Of a stretch of 64,000 bases of DNA, positions 33,846 through 44,624 are shown piece by piece. The position numbers and the translations under genes are program-made. The notes beneath the pieces are model-generated. The model was not told the origin of the DNA, made no database searches, and worked only from the letters and a program-made list of their open reading frames with translations. The stretch is from Tricholoma matsutake (taxonomy: Eukaryota > Basidiomycota > Agaricomycetes > Agaricales > Tricholomataceae): the NCBI GenBank assembly GCA_026075535.2, contig AP026541.1, positions 1 through 64,000 on the forward strand. Reading direction: 5' to 3'. Every line of letters starts with the position of its first letter. Positions within the stretch are counted from its first letter, which is position 1.

Positions 33846-35439
33846 TGCCTAATTCTTGGGGTTCACAATGCATAGCATGGTCTGATACAGTGGACTCATC
33901 CTCCTCTGAATTAGAAAATCCCAAAAGCTGGTCCAACCTCACAGATTCTGATGAAGGAATACAGGCTCTTAATGCTTGGAGTCCATGCCCTTCTTGGTCC
34001 CCATGAGATTGGAGCCCTTGTCCATCCTGGTCCTCATCTGACAATAATTCTAATCATCTGGGTCAAAAATGGGAGGCTTCAAGCTTGCAGAGCTGTCCCA
34101 GCTCTCAAGCTAGTAACAAATGTGATAAAGACTATCCCCCAGGTTCCACATTCAGTCCACTTAACCCTGCTCCAAAATCTCAGTCAGAAAGTGATACATC
34201 TAATGAGATAACACAGCTCAGACAAACTGTTGGTATGTTCAAGATGGATATTGCCAATGCATTCAATTCAGCCCTCATTTATTTATTCTCTAGCAACCCA
34301 CCTTGCCAATTCAACTCTTTGGGTAGCTGCCTATCCAGATCTACAAATACTGAAACCTGGAGATTTAATAAAACTATCTGTCCTGGACTTCTTTCTGAGC
34401 TGGGAATCATATCAAAGCCAGCATTCTGATGACTCTGCTAGCTTTTATTATCTCAACACCTCAACAATACAAAACCTTACTGGAGACCCTAGTCATGACC
34501 ATGCTCTTGTCCAGAAATGTCTTGACCTCTCCACTCAACCCATTAACTATGTTCCAGTCATTTTCTTGGTTGCCTTCCAACAAAACACATATTTTCTGGC
34601 CTTGTTTAATTTTTCAGAAAGCAAGGTCCTAATATTAGGACATCTTGGCTGTCCAACATTGGAACCTGTGGCTAGTCATGCAGAGTGGGAGTCCTGGGAT
34701 GGTCCTATACTCTGGGAAAGAATTGGGAAGGCATTCAGTTGGCCAGCATCTGAGATGAAAGAGGCTTGAAACATGGCAGTTGTATATGAAGCAAACTGGA
34801 TTCCGGTATTACTTTACATTATTTTACTGTAAAACCCAATTAACTATGTTTCTCTAGCAAAATTCCCACTCAGGCCCTGGTATTGCAGCATTTTCTAAGC
34901 TTCTACAAGAGGGGCAATGGTGTTGGAAGGATGTTTCATTTCACAGCCCAAGGCTCAAATCTTGCATGTGATCATAAACTAAGGGAGCAAATGTTTTATA
35001 CAGCTCTCAGTGCTGCTCATTCATGCTTCACTCTTTGGAACAAAATATCCCAAGACAACAAGGATCGCATGCAGCTGCCTGAAATATTCATTGATGAAAT
35101 GTGTATCCTGCCTTCCCACTTTCAGTGGGTTAGGAATCTTAGCCTCATCTTTTGAATCAGAGGTCAGGATGCAAGATGTGTCAACTTGACACTACCTCTG
35201 CACATTTGCCTGCAGATACCAAAGGCACTTATCAGCAAGACAGGACTGTCCATCCACATTCCAAAATAACAACACTTCACCTCCCCCATCCCCTTCCATT
35301 AGCAGAAGCTGAGGAGTCATCATCATCTTCATCAGATAGTCTTGATAAAGAGATTAACTTGGGTGACTTTGATGACTATAGCATAGCATCAATATGGAGT
35401 GGAAATGCTCCACCCCTCTTTGATGAAGATGAGGGTTAA
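33846..35439 (+). pseudogene. Ulp1-like protease family protein, degenerate
   Basis: Opens with a Ser/Asp-rich region (33846-34100). A segment at about 34290-34800 resembles the Ulp1-like cysteine-protease domain of large agaric repeat families: 'YFLALFNFSESKVLILG' for the HW strand region, then 'WESWDGPILWERIG' and 'NWIP'. A clean intron (34806-34857) joins 'NWIP' to 'QNSHSGPGIAAF', where active relatives have Asp-Cys-Gly-Pro. Ser replaces the catalytic Cys and the usual His is not evident. The frame breaks near 34976. A later part (34883-35155) and an acidic Ser-rich tail (to 35439) seem to be the C-terminus. Whether this is a host gene or a transposon accessory gene is undecided. Confidence 0.45.
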
Positions 35440-36236
35440 ATAAGCTGCCAAAACAGGAATTATGTTTTATTTGTTTTATTTAAACAAATAAATAAACAAA
35501 AATAAATATGTAAAAAAAAGGTGTGTGGACTTTTGATTCCTCTGGTTTGCAAGCTCTTCCCAACTTTGCTTGCACATGGAGAGACAGAGGATACAGATTA
35601 CCTCCTTATTTTGCCCAGGTCTCCAGCAAAAAAATACCCATGAATTTTATTTCATGCCTCCTGCCAACAATGGATAATGCTACTCAAGAAGGCACCAAAT
35701 TTGATACTGCCTCTCCATCTTCAAGGCAGCATGATCCTGAACTACCAGGAATCATCCAGGATATTCCAAGCAGGAGTTCCTCCCCAGAAGCTACTTTATT
35801 GGGTGCAAAAGGAATGCTGGATGAGGCAGGTAGGGTCACAAAAACAAGAGAAAGTTATAATGTTTTTGTTAGAGGAAAGACAAGGACAGATAATTTTCTA
35901 AAGCTGGACCTGGAACAAGATCATGTTGTGTTAACACAAGACCAGGTTTCAATTTCCATGTACATTGACAGCGTTCTTTTTGTCACAACAAGTACATTAC
36001 TTTCATGCAAAGGCACCGTCAATTTGCATCTCCTACCTCATTTTTCTGATCAACCACCATTTTCTGCAAATCCCTTGGTGTATGTCACACGTTTGGGACC
36101 TCCAGGAGATGAAACAGAGCTCGATAATCCACATCTTTGAAGCAAAGTTCAGCACCCCCTCAGTTACATTCTGCACATGCCATTTGTTTATTTTGGCGAA
36201 GCTTCTCAGCAGTTTAATCTTTATGTGTTCTTCCTA

Positions 36237-36606
36237 GTGTTGCCACTGGCTCAGCCGAGGTTTTTCAATAAAATGGATATAGCATGCCAGATAAATCTGC
36301 TAAATTCACCAGAATATTTGAGCCTATGGACGGGCCCATAAGCCGAGGGGTCATCTGCCAACATTAGTTAAACTGATCGATCATCCCTGAGTTATTTAAT
36401 AAACAAAATTCGGCTTGATGGCTCAGCTTCAAATCAAAGCCGAGTGAATATGTCAAGAAGGGATGATTCGATAAGCTAATGTTGGCGGAAGACCCCTCGG
36501 CTTATGGCCCCATCCATATGCTCAAATATTTCGGTGAATTTAGAGAATATATATGGTATGCTATGTCCATTTTATTGAAAAACCTCGGCTGAGCCAGTGG
36601 CAACAC
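36237..36606. mobile_element. Foldback MITE with TA target duplication, inside a gene
   Basis: 370 bp made of two ~180 bp arms: GTGTTGCCACTGGCTCAGCC at 36237 and its exact inverse ending at 36606, continuing with 'gaggtttttcaataaaatgg'. It is flanked by TA at 36235-36236 and 36607-36608. The single-stranded form would be one long hairpin. Confidence 0.9.
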
Positions 36607-38515
36607 TAGTTCTTCCCAAGAATGATACACAAGAGCATCAACACTAATTGAACAATCACCATCATGCCCCTTGAACTTCAAGAACTATGGATTTCGGAAG
36701 CCATCTTCAAAGCATTGGCTTCAGCCGTGAATCACTTTCCTGGAATTTCAGAATATCTCCCTCAAAGTACAGAGCAACTTCGTTGGAGAACAGGAGATCG
36801 TGCTAGATGTCCTACCATTCCTCTTACTCCCAAGTCCCTAGCTTCACTTTTGGTGGCCATTTGCTGCGAAGTATCCCAGAACAATGACCTTCTTTCTTGC
36901 TTTAGTTCATTTCTCTTTGTTCTTGATGCAAGAGGCATAAAGTTGCTGTCAAAACAGTGTGGACCAGGCAAAACTGTCTTTCAGGCACTTCAGAGAGTCA
37001 TACCAGGTCTAGATTGGAACTACATGCTGGACAGAGACAATGGAGAGCTATACCTTGATCTTGGAGTCTCTTTTCACCCAACAAACACCATAGAGCCAAT
37101 GGTTGGACTCTGGCGACTAGACAGCTTGAGATCCTCTTATGCTCTCATGGGAAAATCAAGCAGGAACAGCAAAGAATATCACTATAACACCATGCATGAC
37201 TATGGAGGTTTCAAGGCTGAAACATCAGGTCATGTCAAGCATCACACCCATATTGTGAAGCACATTTCATATAACCTATTCTTTGAGTCTGTCAGTCAGC
37301 CTGGGCAACAGGCCTATATCACATCTCTGGACAATGCTATTCAGTGCAATCAAAAGTATCTTGATGGGTGCACAAGATGGATGAAGGCTCTGATATCTGG
37401 TGGGAAACACTCATATGGTGTCCATGATGAACTTCGTGTAAGTGCTTCTGTAGTTTTGAAACTTCTGCCAGTTGTCATGGAGTGGGTGAGAAGAACATTT
37501 TGATTCTAATTCACTGATAGGACTTAAAACTCTATTCAGGCAGAAAGCTTCCTTAAAAGCAATCCCAGTATATGGATCTCAGCCCCAACCTTCTTTAATT
37601 TTGCTTTGCGATGGTTTACAGAGCTGCAAGACATTCACTGCAAACTTGCTGTCACTTGCCCACCTAATTATGGCACACTCACAGCCCTAATTCTCCATTT
37701 AATGTGAAATATTATGGTCAATCCATCCAATATCCCATCATACGTGGAATCTGCATTGAATATACTACATCAGAGCAGTGATGGAAAGGTTCGGGATGTT
37801 TTTCATCAATGACCTGGATCCCGAGGATATGGAATACATAAATGTAAACTTGGGACAGAAGGACGGCAATGAGATTGTGCAGGCCCACAACAGAAAAAGT
37901 AAAGGGTAGGGAAATCCAGCTTATTCCATCCCATATATTAAGTGAATCATATCGATGGGGTGAGAGTATATCATGGTCTACATTGCAGAAGATGTGCAAG
38001 CAGCATCCAGTGGACTTTCTTCACTGATTCAACTTTGAAGAGGTGGATATAGGGCGGACCTCTGAGGAAATCCTGGAAATAATAGAGGATCTCTTCATTG
38101 CTTTCACCACAGATACTTGGCTATGCCTCCAGGAGTCATTCTTGCCTGCTGGAATTCAACCCAAACCCACTACCCTCATGGATGCAATGGAGGTTTGGGC
38201 ATGCCAGACTATTTTAGCACTACTTGGTGGAAAATCCACTTTTCTGCCATTGTCATACCAGCTAGAAGGGGCACCAAAGAAAAGAAAATTAGATATAACA
38301 TTCCAGCACTTTAGGACGGTTTTCTTTCCAAGTCCTGGCAAAGAGTTCAAAACCAACAGTATCTGGTTTGCCTACATTGGTTCAGGCAGTTATATTTGAA
38401 GATACTGGGATTTTCTTGAGGAGAAGAAAGATGAGCCACACACAATTGAGGATGTGCACAAGAGGCTTGATGAAGTATTTGGTCCTTCCTCAAAGCAGGA
38501 CAGACACCTGTATAT

Positions 38516-39306
38516 AGTGTTTGAAAGTCCGGTCCATAGGACTGCAAAAAGACCAACAACCGAACTGGACTGCAACTGGTCCTACATGGACCATGGTTGA
38601 GGTCCTAGCTGGTTCAAAAGCGGTCTGGTTGTCAGTCCATCTCATTTGTAGATTAGTAGTTGAACCACAAAAGACTGGTCTAAACTGGTCTACAACCGGA
38701 CCACCAGTCTATCCAAAATGCTTCAAGAAAAGGCAGAGCATCTCAGATCTCCTGTGTATTTTGTATGGATTATCATGGGAAAAACCCATGAGTCAGGTTG
38801 CCATGACTGGTGGGTTCCTTTCCCATGATGACATACCCCACAAGTCATGTCAACATGAGGTGCGAGGTGCTCATATCTGTAATAATGTGTTGAAAAGATA
38901 CGAAATTATTATAGATTTGAGCAACCCGCACCTCATGGTGACCTGACTCGTGGGGTATGTCATTGCAGGAAAGGAACCCACCAGTCATGGCGACCTGACT
39001 CGTGGGTTTCTTGCAATCAGGTTTTTCATTTCTGTAATAATTTGTTGGAAAGATATGAAATTATTACAGAAATGAGAAACCCGCAAGTCATGGTGACCTG
39101 ACTTGTGGGTTTTTCTGGATATAAGAAAAGACTGGGCAAAAGACTGGTTGCAACCGGTCTTTTGTAGGCAACCGAACTGATGTGGACCAGTTGTAGTCGG
39201 TTCGGTTGCCGGTTGCTCTAAATTTGAAAAATGTATGGACCGGTCCAGTTCACGGTTGCCCCTTCTGGGGTCCAAAAAACCGGACTGGACCAGACTTTCA
39301 AACACT
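38516..39306. mobile_element. MITE with 10 bp target duplication, inside a gene
   Basis: AGTGTTTGAAAG...CTTTCAAACACT termini, 791 bp, flanked on both sides by ACCTGTATAT (38506-38515 and 39307-39316). A 9-11 bp duplication is typical of Mutator-like elements. The interior holds nested inverted repeats around 'gtcaggt(t/c)gccatgact' at about 38780-39120. A related terminus lies at 58672. Confidence 0.9.
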
Positions 39307-39775
39307 ACCTGTATATGGCATGCTACAGAAGGGTTGGTCTGCTTTTTGACAAACCCCCTTTATTAGAGGATTAAATCAGTCAGATCCATGGAACCTCAAA
39401 CCAAAATGGGACCCCAGTGACCTCAAGTAAGCACTGCAGAACTCCAGAAGCAGCTGAATCCAGGAAGCCCCGTGCCTCGCAAAAGAAAAAAAAAAGAAAC
39501 ACAACAAAGACATGCAAGAAACTACCGTAGGCCCCCTGCAAAGCGACAACAGATAGATAATCAATTACACCACCAGCTCAGCCCTATACAACGTGCCCAT
39601 CACCAACTCAGCCCTATACAATGTGCCCATATCAGAAGAAACACTTGGAAAAATGTTTTTCAGGATATTGAGGAGAGTAATAGTGAAGATGGCTCTTATT
39701 TCTTTTCAACACCTGACCAGTTGGACACAGATTCTGATAGCACTGCCAACTCAATTATTGATTAGTTTTGTGATA

Positions 39776-40556
39776 TTTACAATTGAGGACCTAATTTTAT
39801 TCTACTGTATTTATGATTGTTTTGATCCACAAAATACATATATAAGTCTACATTTTAGAATATCAATAGAAGCATTCTCCAAACATGGCCTCTGCACCAA
39901 CAGATGCACAATGGAAAGCTGGAAAGGCTTGCAGGTCATTTTCGCTTACTTATACAAACAAAAAGAGCAAAACCTCTGGTATGGCATGCATTAGGACTCT
40001 CATGTACAAATGTCTCACTGCATTTTTGTAGAATGGCAATTTCATGGGGGCTCATTTTGTCTAGTTAGCCATGAAGGCCTATCTATCTAACGTAATCATT
40101 GCAGTACCAGAGTGTGGGAACTTTTTTTCCTGCCTATCAATAAATCCCGGGAAAATTGTGGTGTGTCAGGGGCACCCCCAGAAGTCACATGACCAACTTT
40201 GAGGCTGCCTGGCAGGGCGGTTCCTGCTCCTTGGCCTCCAGGAGGCCATTGAGTGCTCTGCAACTCAAAAGTGCTATGTGCTCACTATCTCCACATGCAA
40301 GATAGGGCAGCAACAAACAGACTTATGACTCAGGGGGCCTTCCACTCTGGTGAAATGTTTGTATTTGTTTATATCCTTGTGTTGAATTCTGCTAAGTCGA
40401 AGTTTCCTGCCCTAAATCAGAATGGGCCTGATATTTCAAGTGGATTTGTTGTATTTGTTTATATCCTTGTGCTGAATTCTGCTAAGTCAAAATTTCCTGC
40501 CCTAAATCAGAATTGGCCTCCCCTAAGTTGCAAGTGACAAATCTAGAGGGGGAGAA
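39776..40556. other. Decayed retrotransposon tail?
   Basis: No intact gene. An ~87 bp direct repeat (40364-40440 and 40451-40525, 'tgtatttgtttatatccttg', 'aagtttcctgccctaaatca') lies just before a polypurine-like GAGGGGGAGAA at 40546-40556. Confidence 0.5.
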
Positions 40557-40926
40557 TGTAAGGGGGCTACAGCCACCCTGTATGGTCTTGTTGACCCTGG
40601 GTATCCCCGGGGTCAGGCATAGTGTGACTACCTGTCACTAGTAGTGACAGATCCATTTGTACCTCATTTACTCAGTACAGAGCCCATTCATACTCTAGCC
40701 TGCATGAGGTCTTGATCACCCCCCACCCACACTCTTACAGAGGCCTCCTGGCAGGGTGCTTCCCTCCCCCCTCCTCCCTGGAGGGGTGGCTGTCAACCAC
40801 TCTGCAACTGAAAAGCACTATGAGTTCATGATCCCCCCAGTTAGAGCTCAGGGGGGCCTTCTAGGACCACCTTCCCATTCCTGGCAAGGAGGGGGAGGCC
40901 AGCTGTCCACAGAAGGTGATCTTACA
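40557..40926 (+). repeat. Probable LTR (TGTAAG...CTTACA)
   Basis: 370 bp beginning TGTAAGGGGG directly after the polypurine tract GAGGGGGAGAA, and ending GATCTTACA. The TGTAA/TTACA ends form an inverted pair. AATAAA lies shortly downstream. There is no partner LTR in the window, so it is a solo or truncated 3' LTR. Confidence 0.55.
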
Positions 40927-41439
40927 GCAGAGCACAATAAACATTAACTAGAGTCTAAAACAAGTGCCAACCAAAATTGGGGCTCCTAAGTAAAATTGTA
41001 GGCATAGGTAGGGATCACTGGGACCTGCCCTCCATGTACTGAAAATTTTCACAAGACCAGCAGGACCTATAAACATGCATATATATTTTTATTGCATATT
41101 TAAAAATATGAAAAGGCATGAACCATAGAATAAAAGGAGAGTAAAGGGAAAAGAGCATAATAAAAAGAAAAAGAAAAAGAAAGAAAGAAACATAAAGTAT
41201 TAAGGAATATCTTGTAAGCAAAAAGAAAAAAAAAGAAAAACCATAAAAAATCAGTTTTACAGAAGGGGCTCCCATGCAGTAATTTACACTCCTCCACCTA
41301 TTCCGATCGGACTCACTGGAGTCCAGTGGATTCTGGTTATTCCGACCAGATTCTGGTTACTCCAGATGCTCAACTTACAGTATATACCCTAATGGATAGT
41401 CAAATTTCAAGTCTTAAGTTGTCAAAGTGCCTACAAAAT

Positions 41440-41527
41440 ATATTTGTGCAGAGTAAGAATTGAACTCAAGACATCTTGATTAGAGTGATCACATGACAAA
41501 CCAAACATGTGTGCTTAACCAGTTGAG
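41440..41527 (-). repeat. tRNA-like Pol III head (SINE-like)
   Basis: The minus strand reads 'ctcctgtggctcaactggtt', with an A-box-like TGGCTCAACTGG and, about 55 nt on, a B-box-like GAGTTCAATTC. The acceptor and anticodon stems do not close, so it is a tRNA-derived head and not a tRNA gene. A near-identical copy lies at 60577-60662. Confidence 0.65.
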
Positions 41528-41623
41528 CCACAGGAGAATTATTAGTTAGTAATATAATGTTTATTCATGACACTCTAATTTTTTTCAAAGTAGTTAAGAT
41601 CAAATTTTTTTAATTAACCACAT

Positions 41624-41882
41624 CCCTCACATTCAATGTGAGGGAGTGGGCATGATTGTGATTATATACAGAAACAAAAAATCCTCCCTCTCACAAGATG
41701 CGAGAGGGAGTTTTATTTATATACATAAAAAGCTAACCCCTCACACCGAATGCGAGGGGGGAGGTAAAAACATGAAGAAAAAAATCCCTCCCCCACGCAA
41801 AATGGGGGAGGGGGGGCACAATACTAATAAATAATTAAAAGTACAAAAAAAATCCCTCCCCACATGAAGTGCGGGGGAGGGG
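41624..41882. repeat. Array of five C/G stem-loops
   Basis: Stems: 41624-41632/41636-41644 (9 bp, CCCTCACAT), 41684-41692/41702-41710 (9 bp, CTCCCTCTC), 41737-41745/41751-41759 (8 of 9 bp), 41786-41795/41803-41812 (10 bp, CCCTCCCCCA) and 41854-41861/41874-41881 (8 bp). The stems differ in sequence, yet both sides change together. AT-rich spacers of ~25-45 bp separate them. Confidence 0.85.
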
Positions 41883-41924
41883 GAGGGGATGCGACCCTGC
41901 TGTTGTCTGTCCTTCCACCAATGA

Positions 41925-42295
41925 TCCACCCCACAAGCAGTTGCTCATGAGGCTGGGGGTAGGTGGCTTGTCATCATTGTCGTTCCACCCACAATCTACT
42001 CCACGAGCAGTTGCTCATGAGGCTGGGGGCGGGTGGTGCATTGTCATCTCCTATCCCTGCACCTGGGTGTTGTTCCACCCATGTTCCACCCCACGAGCAG
42101 TTGCTCATGAGGTTGGAGGTGGGTGGCTTGTTGTTGTTGTTGTTCCACCCACAATCCACCCCATGAGCAGTTGCTCATGAGGCTAGGGGCAGGTGGTGTG
42201 TCATTGTTGTCTCCTGTCCCTGCGCCTGGGCATTATTCCACCCATGTTCCACCCCACGAGCAGTTGCTCGTGAGGCTGGGGGTGGGTGGCTTGTC
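41925..42295. repeat. Dimeric tandem repeat around GAGCAGTTGCTC
   Basis: The palindrome GAGCAGTTGCTC (first unit aagcag) recurs near 41934, 42006, 42098, 42167 and 42259. Spacings alternate 72, 92, 69 and 92 bp, i.e. a higher-order repeat of two unit types. Single copies also occur near 51110, 54020, 54250, 56770 and 58390. Confidence 0.85.
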
Positions 42296-42956
42296 ATTGT
42301 TTGTCGCTGTTGTCCCCATTTGGATTTCTGTCTCTTTTTTTTTTTTGGGGGGGGGGGGAGGGGTTTGGGCATGTCAGTGCGATGTGGTGCATGTATGGGG
42401 GCTGGTGGGTGCTTACTAGGCAGGTATCCCCCTTCTGGGGTCTCCTGGCATCCCTCTGCACCCACCTAGCCTGTGTTGACAGCCTCACATCCCATTTGAA
42501 TGGGGAGGAGGGCATCAGGTGGGTGTGGGCATGGGTTGCACATTTTTCTGTTGTGCATTTTCCACTGCAGCAGGTTGTCCCCAGTAGTATATAGCCTAAA
42601 AAGCAATAAATTAAAATTAGTTGATTGATAAAAAGAAAAAGAAAAAAGAAAAAAACTTATCTATGGCCCAAACAACAATTGCCATCATTTGGGCCCGCGT
42701 TCCATCCAGTCGGCTCATTTGAAGGTGGTGGTGATGGTGGCAGTGGGCATGGGGATGGTGGTGGTGGGTGCGCCTGCAGTGGTGGTGGTAGAGTGGAGAG
42801 GAGGAGGAGGCAGTGTTGACGACGGTGGTGGTGGTTGTGAGCTGGCAGTCACATGTCATGTGTCATGCAATATGCATGTGTGCGTATTCCGTTAATGGCT
42901 GTAACTATGCACCTTGGTTGGGTAATAAAAGTATTAGATGTATGTAGATGAATAAT

Positions 42957-43022
42957 GACTTGGTAGCTCAGTGGTTAAGCGTGCTGTTATGTGTGCAGAC
43001 CCAAGGTCGAGTGTTCAATTCT
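42957..43022 (+). repeat. tRNA-like Pol III head, second type
   Basis: 'ttggtagctcagtggttaag' is a strong A box and 'gtgttcaattc' a B box. It does not fold as a full tRNA. Confidence 0.55.
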
Positions 43023-43195
43023 TGTTGCATGTCGAAATTTTATTTGGGAAAGCACATGCATTCCAGTTATTCCAGTTATGCTAGTGCTGTGCATCCAGTT
43101 GATCTGACTGTTCCAGGTAAAAATGAGTCCGGGTAGATTCCAGAGGTAAAATTGACCCTCTAGTCCAATCAGAATTATAGGGGTTTAGGGTTATG

Positions 43196-44340
43196 GGACC
43201 TCCCAGGGTTGGCCACAGGGTTTGATCCATGGGGGCAGAAGGGGGCCACAGGGTTGGATCCATAGGGTCAGAAGGGGGTACAGTGCTCACCTAGGGTTGG
43301 ATCCATGAGGGCAGAAGGGGGTACAATGCTCTCTCGAGCATGCCAAGGATTGTTGCATGCAGCAATATTCTGTCAAGTGATTTTAATGTGATATCTGTCA
43401 GACTATTTGCAAGATGTAGGGTAACTTGTGGAATTTATATTTGTTTACACTAAAAGCAGTTGTCATGACCTAGTGACAACCACTGTAGGGTTTGACACAC
43501 TGTGGGTTTGGACACCAGGCTAACCATGATAGGGTTGATTTCAGACCACAGGCACCCCAATTTGCCCCGCTGAGTGTGTGAATCAGGGATGTCACATGAC
43601 CATGTCATATATTTGCGGCAGTATACTGGGCTTGCAAGCAGCCACATAATAAAGTTAAAGTTAAAGTTAAAGTTAAACCGCGATCGACAAGTGTGAATCA
43701 GGAGGACGATCGGAAGCACACCTGCGATTGCACTGACTTGTATCATACATGGACATCCCAGATGTCCATCCTATGTTGTCTAATGGACTGACCAGAGGTT
43801 GGAAAAGGAAATTGTAAGGGTATCTGGCACGAGAAGAGGAATGATATATAGTTCTCGTAGTCATACTCAGCTCAGCCCCGGTTCGATAGCAGCAGGGTTA
43901 ATTACCATTGAAACCCACGGTCTCTCTTCTAAGGATTCCAGTGTGTCACATCCGCTCCCAGAGACATTAGTATGTTTGCTTAGACTAGATTTGTAATTGA
44001 CACCAGCATACCATGAGGCAATCAGATATTTCTACCGGTTGTAAATGTAAAGGGTATCTGCAATGATATTGTTGTCGCACTGAATTACCATATCATGTGT
44101 TCACCCAGTGTACACGGACGTCCCAGATGTCCATGGTCATGCCAATGTTGTCTAAAGGACTGGCCAGAGGTAGGAAAAGGAAATTGTAAGGGTATCTGGC
44201 ACAGTATTGTCATTGCCTGTGGTCGCACTGACTTACCATATCATGTGTTCACCCAGTGTACACGGATGTCCCAGACGTCCATGGTCATGCCAATGTTGTC
44301 TAATGGACTGGCCAGAGGTAGGAAAAGGAAATTGTAAGGG
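43196..44340 (-). repeat. Subtelomeric module, inverted partial copy
   Basis: Inverse of 49294-50436, symmetric about 46817, and identical over long stretches, for example the 98 codons at 43746-43450 and 49885-50181. The outer edge reads 'ggggtttagggttatggg', a telomere-like TTTAGGG remnant. Beyond 44340 only minisatellite pieces match, up to about 44500. Confidence 0.92.
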
Positions 44341-44624
44341 TATCTGGCACAATATTGTTGTCGCCTGCAGTCGCACTGACTTACCACATCAAAATTGTAA
44401 GGGTATCTGGCACAATATTGTTGTCGCCTGCAGTCATGCAGACTTGCCATATTATATGTTCACTGTTGTCTGGTGGAATAGCAAAAGGTTGCAAAAGCTG
44501 TAACAAGCAATAGTGGGAAACCCATATCCGCGTCTGAGTCATGTCTAAACATTGCAAGGATCACTAACTATAACTATACCAGACATGTAAAAAAGAAAAC
44601 TGAATTCAGTAACCTGCGCTTATC

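Larger units (their letters stand above)
35523..39765 (+). pseudogene. Large agaric repeat-family protein, split by two MITEs
   Basis: Coding pieces at 35523-36234, 36664-37484, 37540-37705, 38043-38515, 39317-39375 and 39430-39765 can be read as one multi-exon plus-strand gene. The best-preserved part is 36664-37503 (279 codons), with 'LLSCFSSFLFVLDARGIKLL', 'ELYLDLGVSFHPTN' and 'VGLWRLDSLRSSYALM', as in a multi-copy hypothetical family of Agaricomycetes. The C-terminus has a basic, possible nuclear-localisation stretch ('PRKRKKKETQQRH') and an acidic end. The reading phase continues across both MITE insertion sites when the inserts are ignored, so the gene was intact when they landed. Function unknown. 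Confidence 0.55.
41285..43190. repeat. Modular hairpin-rich composite repeat, copy A
   Basis: Order of modules: GGACTC/GAGTCC palindromes (41300-41360), tRNA-like head on the minus strand (41440-41527), hairpin array (41624-41882), GAGCAGTTGCTC dimers (41930-42290), T-run/G-run with 'gcttactaggcaggtatccc' (42330-42440), GGGCCC stem-loop (42667-42696), GGT/GGC purine repeats, second tRNA-like head (42957-43022). The same module order, with parts missing, appears at 60430-61105. No coding sequence is credible here. Confidence 0.7.

Noticed and set aside
41440..41527. Possible genuine tRNA genes at the five A/B-box sites
   Set aside because: Acceptor and anticodon stems do not close and the copies share flanking repeat DNA; SINE-like heads fit better.
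43850..43910. 'ccccggttcgatagc' as a tRNA B box in the ~230 bp insert
   Set aside because: No matching A box or cloverleaf could be drawn.
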